Under the pieces are notes generated by a model. It ran no database searches, was not told where the DNA came from, and was given only the letters and a program-made list of their open reading frames with translations. Made by a program: the position numbers and the translations under genes. Source: Pedobacter alluvionis (GTDB lineage: Bacteria > Bacteroidota > Bacteroidia > Sphingobacteriales > Sphingobacteriaceae). From it: 64,000 bases of DNA. This document shows, in pieces, positions 35,471 through 44,810 of the stretch (the first letter of the stretch is position 1; each line of letters starts with the position of its first letter). The stretch is from positions 1,178,001-1,242,000 of the forward strand of contig NZ_RCCK01000011.1 of assembly GCF_003664035.1 (NCBI RefSeq), written 5' to 3'.

Positions 35471-35494
35471 GTTAACTCCCAGTTTAACACAAAA

Positions 35495-35621
35495 AGGTTA
35501 TATCATAAAGGCAATTCAGCCCAGATGCTGTCATGTTGAGCTTGTCGAAACACCTTAAAGCGTATTTAAATAGGTCCTTCGAAAGGCTCAGGATGACAAA
35601 TCTATATTTATGATATAACCT
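35495..35621. repeat. Nested hairpin: 15-bp perfect arms around a REP-like palindrome
   Basis: AGGTTATATCATAAA (35495-35509) is the exact inverse of 35607-35621. Inside lies TGTCATGTTGAGCTTGTCGAA (35529-) paired with TTCGAAAGGCTCAGGATGACA. It sits between convergent genes and could stop transcription from both sides. Confidence 0.8.
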
Positions 35622-35675
35622 CTTTATTTACAGTAACTGGAGGTAAATCTATTTTTATAACTAACCTTGCCAGAA

Positions 35676-37118
35676 TTAAAATGAAAAAAGCTTATAGACA
35701 ATATTTCCATTATTAAATGTAATTTTTACTCCAAGTTGTAATGGATATTCATTTTTAGCAGCCCATATCGACCTTTCAGCTTGGTCAAATACCGATACTG
35801 GAACAAAGTCAACCCCTGTATTGGCACCCCATGCTTCTACACTTGCTACATCATTAGCAATCGCTGGGTTAATCACTAGTGAATTAGCAAAGAAATTTGG
35901 ATTGAATTTTACTGACCTACTAAAGCCATCATAAACCTCTCCTGGATAACCATATTCATCCGTTACCCAAGTGTAATGAGTAAAGTCCTCAACAATCGCA
36001 TTTGAAGTTTCCAGATAAAAAACTCCCCAGGGAATATTTTGTACAGCACGGTAGGCTACACTACCTGTTAATGGTTTTAAATACACACTAAAAGATGTTT
36101 TTGGTGATGTTAATTTAATCGATCCGGTTTGGTTGATTGTTCCCTTCAGTTTAATATTATAGGGCACTGCCGATTCCCCTCCCGAAAAACCTGTTATTAA
36201 TCCCAATATACTCTTTAAAAATAGCGCGCCACCTCCTGCAATCCTACCTGCAGCATCTGTCTCAGGTATTTTTAAAACCTTTGCAACACCTTCTGCAGTT
36301 TTAGCATAAAAGCTTTCTGCATTTTTAATTATTCCTATTGCGCTAGGCCCTCCAGCTGCCTGTGGTTGAGCAGTACCATCTAATTGTATGTTTCCATTTA
36401 AAACAACATCAGATTGTGTCACTTCAGAAACACTAATATTGAATGAGGTATTTTCATCAAAAGTTGCACTATATCCATTGACATCAAAATCTGCAATCAT
36501 CCACTGTTGCACTCCTGCAAAAGTAACTGCCGTTTGCTTGTAGTCGCTGCTTTGAGTATTAACCGGATTAGCCGGATATTCAACAGTCCATGCATAAGGA
36601 GGCTTTGTACTACTGTATAAAAAGAATTTTGGATACGTTGTATTGGTAGCATAACCAAGGGTGATTTGTTGATAAGATGATTGAACATCGTAAGTCCTCA
36701 ATACACATACCCTCAAAATGCCCCTATGTTTATTATAAAGCAATAAAAACGGATAGGCATTGGCTTCGGTTGGGGTTCCAAAATCGCGCGATACCAGCAT
36801 CCATCCATTGGCAGGATACATATCTGCTTTTGAAACATCAACATTACCGTAAACTTTTTGAGCGCCATCAATAAAAGGATTCAATGTAGTAACACTACCA
36901 ACAGATCCATTGGCATTGTTGAAGTAAGCAGTCCAACTGTGCTGGGTCCAGTCCCAGGTTGCATCTAAATTTGGATCACCGGGATTTAATGGGCGTGAAC
37001 TGGTTAACTTGGAATTGGATCTCGAAAACAGCTTTGTTTCCTTTGAAATCCGCGGCTCTTTCTTACAAGATGAGACAATTAGTACCAATAGGACTAATAG
37101 AGTGCTAATTTTTTTCAT
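35676..37118 (-). CDS. Large lipoprotein of unknown function
   Basis: 480 residues, lipobox VSSC with Cys18 after MKKISTLLVLLVLI. The mature part is rich in Trp, Tyr, Asn and Thr (WDWTQHSWTAYFNNANG, GYATNTTYPKFFLYSSTKPP) and looks beta-rich and surface-like. I recognise no domain. A neighbouring Oar-like receptor 265 bases upstream on the other strand may be unrelated. It is probably anchored in the outer membrane. Confidence 0.7.
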   Translation of the reverse strand: MKKISTLLVLLVLIVSSCKKEPRISKETKLFSRSNSKLTSSRPLNPGDPNLDATWDWTQHSWTAYFNNANGSVGSVTTLNPFIDGAQKVYGNVDVSKADMYPANGWMLVSRDFGTPTEANAYPFLLLYNKHRGILRVCVLRTYDVQSSYQQITLGYATNTTYPKFFLYSSTKPPYAWTVEYPANPVNTQSSDYKQTAVTFAGVQQWMIADFDVNGYSATFDENTSFNISVSEVTQSDVVLNGNIQLDGTAQPQAAGGPSAIGIIKNAESFYAKTAEGVAKVLKIPETDAAGRIAGGGALFLKSILGLITGFSGGESAVPYNIKLKGTINQTGSIKLTSPKTSFSVYLKPLTGSVAYRAVQNIPWGVFYLETSNAIVEDFTHYTWVTDEYGYPGEVYDGFSRSVKFNPNFFANSLVINPAIANDVASVEAWGANTGVDFVPVSVFDQAERSIWAAKNEYPLQLGVKITFNNGNIVYKLFSF

Positions 37119-37310
37119 ATCTGATTTTTTTCATGAAAAGACAGATTTAAAATTAACAATATGTAATATTAAAATTACTTTTAAGTAAAATATTCACGCA
37201 AGTGCAATACATTAAAAAGGCATTTATAAAATCCAAAAAACGTACGAACAACTATTCAAATGCCGCTGATACTGTTTTCTTAACATTGACCGCATTTCTA
37301 AACTATTTCA

Positions 37311-37348
37311 TAACATAAAATCGCCACCAGCTTAACATTACAATAACA
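37311..37348 (+). promoter_or_regulatory. Phased TAACA repeats, Pho-box-like
   Basis: TAACA occurs at 37311, 37333 and 37344, i.e. spacings of 22 and 11 bases (two and one helical turns), just before CACCTTTG (one mismatch from TAnnTTTG). PhoB/PhoP sites use direct repeats at 11-base periodicity. Other TAACA copies at 37281 and 37363 are out of phase. Weak evidence. Confidence 0.25.
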
Positions 37349-37383
37349 CCTTTGCGGTCAGATAACAAATCAAAAAACTGATC

Positions 37384-40300
37384 ATGATTAAAAATTTACT
37401 AATTGCAGTGATACTGTTTTTATGCTATGCCACTAATTCGGTAATGGCACAAACAACACAGGCATCAATCTCGGGCATTGTAACGGATGAACAAAAGAAA
37501 CCCATTCCAGGCGTTTCCATCCAGATCCGGAACAACTCAACCGGTTTTACCACTAAAACCTCTACAAATGCACAAGGAGAGTATACTTTTAAGGAGCTTC
37601 CGTTGGGCGGTCCTTATTCTGTAAAAGCCATTTATGTGGGTTTTGGAGAGCAAACCAGAACAGGTTATTACTTAAATCAAGGCGATGCGGTAAAAGTGGC
37701 CATCAATATGCAAGAGGCTTCTCAGGATTTAGAAGCCGTGCAAGTGGTAGGCACAACCTTAAAAAACAAAATCGAGAACATCGGCGCAGCTACAGCCATT
37801 TCAGCAAAAGCAATTACGCAGTTGCCTGTTAATGGACGTAACTTTACCTCATTAATGGACTTATCTCCATTAAGCAGAGGCGGTAACATCTCTGGCCAGC
37901 TGGGTTCTTCTACCAACTACACCATTGATGGTATGAATGCAAAAAACCCAACATCGGCAGGAAGTACAACCAGCCGCAGCGGTGCACCATATTCTATTTC
38001 GATCGAAGCTGTACGCGAATTTAAAGTAGTAACCAATCAATATGATGTTACTTACGGACGTAGCGGCGGTGGTACGGTAAGTGCGGTAACCAAACAAGGT
38101 ACCAATACATTAAGCGGAAGCGCTTTTACCTATGGCCGTGCCGATTGGTTATCAAGCGGATACGATATAAGGGGAAATAAACGTCAGGCAGATTTTTCTA
38201 CCTACCAGTACGGTTTCTCATTGGGCGGACCAATTATTAAGGATAAATTACACTTTTTTGTGGCTTGGGATCATCAACGAGATGCTCGCCCGTTGTTAAT
38301 TGCAGATGTTCAATCTCCGGCAGATGAGTTGCGTTACAATATTAACCGTTCTACACTTGATTACTTTGTTGACGTTGCCCGCTCTAAATACGGCGTTGCA
38401 AACTCGCAACAGTATGGTTCATTCCCTAAACAAAGAGGATCGGACGCAGGTTTCGCTCGTTTAGACTGGCAGATTAATGAAAAAAACTTATTAACCATCC
38501 GCGATAATTATACCAACGACCGTAATAATTTAGGCCTGGAAGATAATACGGCCATCAATTTATATGAATCTACCGGTAACGATAAAAATGTTGATAACAG
38601 TTTGTTGGCTACTTTACGTACCTCAATCAGTTCGAAATTAACAAACGAATTAAAGGTTCAGCATTTATACACTTACCAAAAAAGTTCTCCTGGTGATCAA
38701 TTGCCTTCATCGAATATTCCACGTGTAATCGTAGAAGGCGTAACTTCTGTAATCAACGGCACAAACAGGGCAACCAATATCGAAATGGGTGGTCATCGTT
38801 TTGCACAGGAAGGTTTTACCAATAACGTATTGCAATTTGTAGATAACCTTTATTATAATACCGACAAGGTAAAATATACTTTTGGTGTCGATTTTATGTA
38901 CACCCATGCTAAATCATTGTATGGTAGTGAGGTGAATGGCCGTTTCCATGTTCAGGCAGGTACAAAAGATGTAGTTACCAGCGCTCCCGGTGTAACACCT
39001 GTAGTAACCACTAAAGTACCTAACTTTGATAATTACGAGAATGGAACCGCTTACCGTTATTTCAGGGAAGTGCCTTTAATGGCCGATCCGAGTGTGCGTT
39101 CGAACATTATCAATGCCGGTATTTATGCACAGATGCAGACTAAACTGGCCAAAGGTTTAGATTTAACCGCTGGTATCCGTTTAGATTATGCGCATTATCC
39201 TTCCTCACCATTAAATCAACTGGTATTTGATCAATTGGGTGTACGTACCGATAATAAACTAAAATCGTTCGTTATCCAGCCCCGTGCACAGTTTACCTGG
39301 GATATCAATGAACAAAGAACAGACTTTGTCCGTTTTGGAGCAGGTATATTTGCCTCTGACATCAATAACTATGTCACCATTAACAACTTAACTTTTGATG
39401 GTAAACATTACGGAACGGTTGATACACGTCTTGGCATCCCTACAGCCTATTTAACAGGTTACAGAAACGATCCTTCAAGCGCGCCAACATTAAGTCAATA
39501 TCAGCTTGCAACCATCAACACCTACGGCGAAAATGCTAAAGTGCCGGTTGTTTATAAATCAAACTTGTCTTATAGTCACTTCTTTACTCCTAAATTAAGG
39601 GTAGGTATTGCAGGTTATGCAACTTTAGGCAGGAACAACTATGTATATGTAGACCGCAACATGGTTGCTAATCCATATTTCAGGTTATCGAATGAAGACA
39701 ACCGTGGAGTATATGTTCCTCTAGCAAGTATCCCACTTACCAATGGTGCAGCAGATTGGCAAAAAGGACGTATCAGCGATAAAATTGGCCGTGTATTAGA
39801 AATGAACAGTGATGGTAAGGTAAACCAGTTTGCGGTTGTGCTTGATGCTACCTGGCAGTATTTCAGAGATGGCGAGGTTACGGTAAGTTATACATACAAC
39901 GATACAAAAGATAATACTTCATTTAACGGAAACGTGGCCAATACATCAACTTTATCATTACCGATAAAAGATGATCCACGTAATTTAAGCAACATGACTT
40001 ATTCTGATAATCAGTTCAGAAACAAAGTTGTTTTTTATGCAACATCACCAAGTTTAGCAGGTTTTAACATCGGTGTACGCTACTCTGGTATCGGTGGAAC
40101 ACGTTACAGCTTACTATCGGGCGCCAATACCAATGGTGATTTCGTTGGCACGAATGATCTGGCATTCATTTTCGACAGGAACAACCCAAATGTTGCCACA
40201 AACGTGCGTAACGGTTTACAGAATATCTTGGATAATCCTTTGGCCAGCCAGAGTTTGAAAGATTATATCAATAAATACTCAGGTCAGATTGCACAGCGTA

Positions 40301-40593
40301 ATGGTGGTATTAATGGATTTTACGGTATTGTTGATGTTAGGGTAACCAAAAAATTCAAGCTGTACAAAACCCACACGATTGAATTATCTGTTGATGCGTT
40401 CAACGTAGGCAACATCTTCAAAAAAACATGGGGTGTTAACGAGTCGTTGGGTTCGCAGGCTTTATATGCATTGCAAAACCCGGCGTTTGATGCCACCAAC
40501 CAGAAATTTAATTACAATGTAAACAATGCCGGTATTGTAACCCCATCGGGTAATCCTTACCAGTTCCAAATCGGTTTACGTTACGGATTTTAA
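37384..40593 (+). CDS. Oar-like TonB-dependent outer-membrane receptor
   Basis: 1069 residues with a signal peptide (to about residue 22, NSVMAQ). Residues about 25-115 are a carboxypeptidase-regulatory-like domain (ASISGIVTDEQKKPIPGVSIQIRN). A plug follows (ITQLPVNGRNFTSLMDLSP, YTIDGMNAKNPT), then a large beta-barrel ending in an aromatic residue (FQIGLRYGF). The lack of a SusD partner and the NGRNFTSL plug place it with Oar-type receptors. Cargo unknown. Confidence 0.9.
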   Translation: MIKNLLIAVILFLCYATNSVMAQTTQASISGIVTDEQKKPIPGVSIQIRNNSTGFTTKTSTNAQGEYTFKELPLGGPYSVKAIYVGFGEQTRTGYYLNQGDAVKVAINMQEASQDLEAVQVVGTTLKNKIENIGAATAISAKAITQLPVNGRNFTSLMDLSPLSRGGNISGQLGSSTNYTIDGMNAKNPTSAGSTTSRSGAPYSISIEAVREFKVVTNQYDVTYGRSGGGTVSAVTKQGTNTLSGSAFTYGRADWLSSGYDIRGNKRQADFSTYQYGFSLGGPIIKDKLHFFVAWDHQRDARPLLIADVQSPADELRYNINRSTLDYFVDVARSKYGVANSQQYGSFPKQRGSDAGFARLDWQINEKNLLTIRDNYTNDRNNLGLEDNTAINLYESTGNDKNVDNSLLATLRTSISSKLTNELKVQHLYTYQKSSPGDQLPSSNIPRVIVEGVTSVINGTNRATNIEMGGHRFAQEGFTNNVLQFVDNLYYNTDKVKYTFGVDFMYTHAKSLYGSEVNGRFHVQAGTKDVVTSAPGVTPVVTTKVPNFDNYENGTAYRYFREVPLMADPSVRSNIINAGIYAQMQTKLAKGLDLTAGIRLDYAHYPSSPLNQLVFDQLGVRTDNKLKSFVIQPRAQFTWDINEQRTDFVRFGAGIFASDINNYVTINNLTFDGKHYGTVDTRLGIPTAYLTGYRNDPSSAPTLSQYQLATINTYGENAKVPVVYKSNLSYSHFFTPKLRVGIAGYATLGRNNYVYVDRNMVANPYFRLSNEDNRGVYVPLASIPLTNGAADWQKGRISDKIGRVLEMNSDGKVNQFAVVLDATWQYFRDGEVTVSYTYNDTKDNTSFNGNVANTSTLSLPIKDDPRNLSNMTYSDNQFRNKVVFYATSPSLAGFNIGVRYSGIGGTRYSLLSGANTNGDFVGTNDLAFIFDRNNPNVATNVRNGLQNILDNPLASQSLKDYINKYSGQIAQRNGGINGFYGIVDVRVTKKFKLYKTHTIELSVDAFNVGNIFKKTWGVNESLGSQALYALQNPAFDATNQKFNYNVNNAGIVTPSGNPYQFQIGLRYGF

Positions 40594-40627
40594 ACAAACG
40601 TTAGCTAAGTATCTTAGCTTAAAGTCA

Positions 40628-40667
40628 TAAAAAAAGGGAATGGATTTTTATCCGTTCCCTTTTTTTA
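40628..40667 (+). terminator. Terminator of the Oar-like receptor gene
   Basis: AAAAAAGGGAATGGAT pairs with ATCCGTTCCCTTTTTT, giving a stem with T-run, 35 bases past the stop. Confidence 0.85.
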
Positions 40668-40673
40668 TGTTTG
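40666..40673 (+). promoter_or_regulatory. TATGTTTG -7 element overlapping the terminator
   Basis: A match to TAnnTTTG that begins within the last bases of the terminator T-run and lies 22 bases before the ABC exporter ATG. No clear -33 TTTG. Confidence 0.4.
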
Positions 40674-40695
40674 CATTTAAAACAACAAAACTTTA

Positions 40696-42447
40696 ATGGG
40701 ATTATTATTAGACTACCTGAAAAACTACAAGTGGATTGTGGTTCTGGCGTTATTGCTTGCAGGTTTCAATATTGGCTTTTCACTTTTAGATCCATATATT
40801 ACCGGAAGAATTTTAGACCGTTTCATCAATCAAAAAGACAAATTAACCTATGCCCAGTATCTTTGGGGCTCACTGGGTTTAATTGGCTTGGCCATTGGTG
40901 CAGCCATGGTTTCACGAATAGCCAAGAATTTTCAGGATTACTTTACGAGTGTAATCGTACAAAAAGTAGGTGCCAAAATGTATGCCGATGGTTTACAGCA
41001 TTCTTTGAAATTACCCTACCAGGTTTTCGAAGATCAGCGCAGTGGTGAAACTTTGGGTATTTTACAAAAGGTACGCTTAGACTCAGAAAAATTCATCACC
41101 GCATTTATCAGCATCTTATTTGTAAGCTTAATCGGAATGATCTTCGTAATCGTTTATTCCATTTCTATAAGTTATAAGGTTACTTTGGTTTATTTTACAG
41201 CCATTCCAATCATCAGTTTTGTCAGTTGGTTTTTGAGTCGGAAAATTAAAACCATTCAACGTTCTATCGTTGGTGAAACAACTGCTTTGGCGGGTTCTAC
41301 TACAGAATCATTAAGAAATATTGAACTGGTAAAAAGTCTGGGACTGGCCAACCAGGAAATTGAAAGATTAAACAAAACCACTTATAAAATTTTAGGCCTC
41401 GAACTCAAAAAGGTAAAGTATGTTCGGAGTATGAGTTTTGTTCAGGGTACCACGGTCAACCTGGTCCGGAGTACCATGATTTTGGTTTTGCTATTGCTTA
41501 TTTTTGATAATTCCATCACAGCGGGGCAGTATTTAACTTTCCTTTTTTATTCCTTTTTCCTTTTCGGACCATTGCAGGAACTCGGAAATGTAATTTTAGC
41601 CTGGCGTGAAGCGGAAGTTTCTTTAGGGAACTTTAAAAAGATACTGAGTACACCAATTGATAAGAAACCAGAGAACCCAACCTCAATTCAAAAAATTAAA
41701 GATTTAACCTTTAACGAAGTTGGCTTTAAACATCAAACCGCCAACCGTAATGCCCTGGAAAACATTTCTTTCAAAACCCATAACGGTCAAACCATTGCCT
41801 TTGTCGGTCCTTCCGGTTCTGGAAAAACAACTTTAGTAAAACTACTAGTTGGCTTATATCCGGCAAAAGAGGGTGAGATTTTATACAATGGCATTTCCAG
41901 CAACGCAATTGATTTAGATGCCTTACGCGAAAAAATTGGTTTTGTTACACAAGATACACAGCTGTTTTCGGGAACGATAAGGGAAAACCTGTTGTTTGTA
42001 AACCCTAAAGCTACAGATGAGGAATGTTATAAAGTATTAAACCAGGCTGCTTGTCAAACTTTATTGGCAAGGGCAGATAAGGGTCTGGATTCACTGATTG
42101 GTGAAGGTGGCGTGAAGGTATCGGGAGGAGAAAAGCAACGCTTATCAATCGCCAGGGCATTATTACGCCAACCTGATATTTTGGTTTTTGATGAAGCAAC
42201 ATCTTCGCTTGATTCAATTACAGAAGAGGAGATCACCAAAACCATTCGTTCGGTTTCAAATTTAACCGATCACATTACCATTTTAATTGCGCACCGGTTA
42301 TCTACCATCAAGCATGCCGATAAAATTTATGTATTAGAGAAAGGCCACATTATTGAGCAGGGAAAACATGAAGAACTAATTGCACAAAATGGCTTATATC
42401 AGGCCATGTGGCGCCAACAAATTGGCGAAAGGATTGTTGAAGCTTAA
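40696..42447 (+). CDS. ABC exporter, fused permease/ATPase
   Basis: 583 residues, a half-transporter that would act as a dimer. Six membrane helices lie in the first ~320 residues. The nucleotide-binding domain has Walker A GPSGSGKTT (371-379), signature VSGGEKQRLS, Walker B ILVFDEATSSLD and the H-loop IAHRLST. Substrate unknown; the family includes lipid and multidrug exporters. An 18-base gap to the PLDc_N gene suggests one operon. Confidence 0.94.
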   Translation: MGLLLDYLKNYKWIVVLALLLAGFNIGFSLLDPYITGRILDRFINQKDKLTYAQYLWGSLGLIGLAIGAAMVSRIAKNFQDYFTSVIVQKVGAKMYADGLQHSLKLPYQVFEDQRSGETLGILQKVRLDSEKFITAFISILFVSLIGMIFVIVYSISISYKVTLVYFTAIPIISFVSWFLSRKIKTIQRSIVGETTALAGSTTESLRNIELVKSLGLANQEIERLNKTTYKILGLELKKVKYVRSMSFVQGTTVNLVRSTMILVLLLLIFDNSITAGQYLTFLFYSFFLFGPLQELGNVILAWREAEVSLGNFKKILSTPIDKKPENPTSIQKIKDLTFNEVGFKHQTANRNALENISFKTHNGQTIAFVGPSGSGKTTLVKLLVGLYPAKEGEILYNGISSNAIDLDALREKIGFVTQDTQLFSGTIRENLLFVNPKATDEECYKVLNQAACQTLLARADKGLDSLIGEGGVKVSGGEKQRLSIARALLRQPDILVFDEATSSLDSITEEEITKTIRSVSNLTDHITILIAHRLSTIKHADKIYVLEKGHIIEQGKHEELIAQNGLYQAMWRQQIGERIVEA

Positions 42448-42465
42448 GGAACAATATTCTTAATC

Positions 42466-42681
42466 ATGTTACTGGCACAAGTAGAGAGCAATCACATCGC
42501 AATTATCATTGTTATAGCAGCCATATTATGGCTGGCTTTAATATTAGCCGCATTGTACCATATATCGAGAAACAGCAGCATGGGTTTTACGGTAAAAGTA
42601 CTCTGGTTTATCATTATCCTTTTCGCCCCATTTCTGGGCTCGATTATTTATTTGATCTGGGGTAAGAATAAAAAATTTTAA
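42466..42681 (+). CDS. PLDc_N-type small membrane protein
   Basis: 71 residues with two hydrophobic helices (HIAIIIVIAAILWLALILAAL and VKVLWFIIILFAPFLGSIIYLIWG) joined by a short polar loop. The FAPFLGSIIYLIWG end is the cardiolipin-synthase/phospholipase D N-terminal (PLDc_N) signature, but no catalytic HKD domain is attached. Downstream of the ABC exporter, probably cotranscribed. Confidence 0.8.
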   Translation: MLLAQVESNHIAIIIVIAAILWLALILAALYHISRNSSMGFTVKVLWFIIILFAPFLGSIIYLIWGKNKKF

Positions 42682-42690
42682 TTTTAGCCA

Positions 42691-42718
42691 TGGCCCGTGC
42701 CTTCACGGGCCATTTTTT
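42691..42718 (+). terminator. Terminator after the ABC/PLDc_N operon
   Basis: TGGCCCGTG-CCTT-CACGGGCCA followed by TTTTTT; a perfect stem. The same fold with base changes is found at 42848-42873 and 8997-9022. Confidence 0.85.
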
Positions 42719-43230
42719 GCTTTTCACCACCAAGAAACAAAGACACAATAAATATTTAAATTCTAGAGTTTTTAACTTTCTAGCAAACTGGCTATTAAAG
42801 TTGACAACGCTACACCGGGAATCGTCATCCTGAATTTATTTCTATCGCCATGGTTCGTGTCCTCACGGACCATTTTAATTTCTGCACAAAAAATTAAAAT
42901 GCTGTTAGTAGAATAGGTCTATTTTTTGGAAAGCAATTCCAGTAGTTCTTCGGTTTGGTTCAGTCCCGCTGTTCCTCCTGCCGATATCATTGATAAAAAC
43001 AATATACTTTACCGGCATCCGTGCCATCGGGTTTAGGTGGCCAGGGCAAATGTATAACTGACGCTTTTTTAACTGCTATGGGTTTTGCATGAGGGATAGC
43101 AGTGGAAATCCTTTTTTGATTTTTCTTCAAAAAAGATTGAAACGGATAGCCCGACCCTTGCGCAGCTTGGGGCATGCCCAAATTATTTGCAATAAAAATA
43201 GAATTTATCGGTAATTAAAACATGAATTTC
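42719..43230. repeat. Half-kilobase of dispersed repeats
   Basis: It holds a GTTGTCAACTTT-type hairpin copy (42765-42809), a half REP (CGTCATCCTGAATTTATTTC, 42823-42842), a second CCATGG hairpin (42848-42873), and at about 42962-43180 sequence related to the larger dispersed element (CAGTCCCGCTGTTCC, GAAACGGATAGCCCGACCC). An open frame at 42987-43181 on the minus strand is formed by this repeat and is not a gene. Confidence 0.6.
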
Positions 43231-43276
43231 AGAGTTGTCAACTTTTCAGCAAAAGGCTATTAAAGTTGACAACTCT
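43231..43276. repeat. GTTGTCAACTTT hairpin, 15-bp perfect stem
   Basis: AGAGTTGTCAACTTT (43231-43245) pairs with AAAGTTGACAACTCT (43262-43276) around a loop with GGCTATT. On the plus strand TTTT follows. It lies 8 bases past the MFS stop and may also help stop that transcript. Confidence 0.75.
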
Positions 43277-43284
43277 TTTAGTAA

Positions 43285-44571
43285 CTAAACAGCCTTAGTG
43301 GTTTGTTCATTAATATCCTGCAAACTCAGCCTGGTTAACGACTTCGTTTTTAACCAGGTAATAAATGCGATTCCAATGGTCATACTTCCACCAAAAACGA
43401 CTGCAGGAACAGTTCGCATTAATTTAGCGGTCAAACCAGATTCAAAGGCGCCAATTTCATTTGACGAACCTATAAACATGCTATTTACAGCTGATACTCT
43501 CCCACGCATCTCATCAGGCGTAAGCAATTGCATGATGGTTTGGCGGATGATCACACTCACACTGTCGAATGATCCTTCCAGAAACAAGAAAAATAGTGTT
43601 AAATAGAAACTCTTAGACAACCCGTAGCAAATAATACTTACACCAAATCCGGTAACAGCAATAAGCAGGTTTCTCCAGGGCTTTCCCATCGGCGAAAAAC
43701 GGGTCATTGCCAACATGGTAATCACAGAGCCTGTTGAGGCCGCAGCACGCATAAAACCTAATCCCTCGGGTCCCACTTTTAAAATATCATTAGCGAAAAC
43801 AGGCAGAAGAGCTACAGCCCCCCCGAAAAACACAGAAAACAGATCCAGGCTCATCGCCCAAACCATCATTTTGGTTTTAAACACAAATTGTATCCCTTCT
43901 GTTAAGCTTTGCCCAATACTCATTTTAGGAAGAAATTTAGGCGGATGCACTTTTAGAAAAAAGATACAGATTAATGAAATAAATATAAATGAAATAATCA
44001 CAATATAGGTTACTGTAATCCCAAAAAAACCATAGATTAAACCTCCTGCTGCAGGACCTAATATTGATGCCATTTGCCAGCTGGAACTACTCCACGTACT
44101 TGCATTTGGATATATCTCTTTGGGAACAATAGAAGCCTGCAAAGAGAAGTTTGCGGGGCCGAAAAAACCTCTTGCCAGACCAATGCAAAAAACCATACCA
44201 TATAGAATTTTTACAATCCAATCGTTAGACAGATAAGGCTTCATGTAAATGCTTGTTACGATCAGCATAGTTACCGAGCATAAAAACACAACAGAGAATA
44301 TTTTTAGTAATAATCCTCTTTTTTCACTTTTATCTGCGATATAACCACCATAGAGTGCAATTGTTATTGCCGGAATGGCTTCGCAAAGTCCAATTAATCC
44401 TAGTGCAAGGGGATCCTTAGTTAAATGATAAATGTAGATACCAAGTACAATAGCTTGCATTTGATAGGCAAAAGTAAAGAAAAATCTCAGTCCGATGTAA
44501 GAACGGAATTCTTTGTACCGCAAGGCAGCGAATGGATCTTGTTTAACAATTACGGAATTTGAATCTGACAC
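43285..44571 (-). CDS. Major facilitator exporter (MFS_3 / enterobactin-exporter-like)
   Basis: 428 residues with 12 predicted helices. Typical segments are FRSYIGLRFFFTFAYQMQAIVLGIYIYHL, GYIADKSEKRG (the loop 2-3 motif) and RGRVSAVNSMFIGSSNEIGAFESG in the C-half, the pattern of DUF894/MFS_3 permeases. Substrate unknown. The start at 44571 is GTG: the preceding TAATTTTG promoter element lies only ~18 bases upstream. Confidence 0.87.
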   Translation of the reverse strand: MSDSNSVIVKQDPFAALRYKEFRSYIGLRFFFTFAYQMQAIVLGIYIYHLTKDPLALGLIGLCEAIPAITIALYGGYIADKSEKRGLLLKIFSVVFLCSVTMLIVTSIYMKPYLSNDWIVKILYGMVFCIGLARGFFGPANFSLQASIVPKEIYPNASTWSSSSWQMASILGPAAGGLIYGFFGITVTYIVIISFIFISLICIFFLKVHPPKFLPKMSIGQSLTEGIQFVFKTKMMVWAMSLDLFSVFFGGAVALLPVFANDILKVGPEGLGFMRAAASTGSVITMLAMTRFSPMGKPWRNLLIAVTGFGVSIICYGLSKSFYLTLFFLFLEGSFDSVSVIIRQTIMQLLTPDEMRGRVSAVNSMFIGSSNEIGAFESGLTAKLMRTVPAVVFGGSMTIGIAFITWLKTKSLTRLSLQDINEQTTKAV

Positions 44572-44588
44572 TGAAAAGAATTTATCTG

Positions 44589-44596
44589 CAAAATTA
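44589..44596 (-). promoter_or_regulatory. TAATTTTG element, candidate promoter of the MFS gene
   Basis: A match to TAnnTTTG on the minus strand, placing a transcription start about 10 bases before the GTG. The -33 region is weak. Confidence 0.4.
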
Positions 44597-44753
44597 AGCT
44601 TTGAAAATGAATAATAGTAATAGATAAATGCTTAAGATGGATTATTTATGCATATAGTTGATAAAGTAAAGAGCTCGTTATTCGGTGAGTATATAAACTA
44701 AACATCTACCCTTTTCCTATTGACAAACCTTCATTTCAGCAACTTACTGAAGC

Positions 44754-44792
44754 AAAAAACCCGATGAATAGCCTTATACTATCCATCGGGTT
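44754..44792 (-). terminator. Terminator of susD
   Basis: AACCCGATGGATAG pairs with CTATTCATCGGGTT and is followed by TTTT on the minus strand, 19 bases past the susD stop. Confidence 0.85.
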
Positions 44793-44810
44793 AAAATTTA
44801 AATGATACGT

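Noticed and set aside
42987..43181. 64-codon open frame on the minus strand
   Set aside because: It is formed by repeat sequence (GAAACGGATAGCCCGACCC) with no homology to a protein family.
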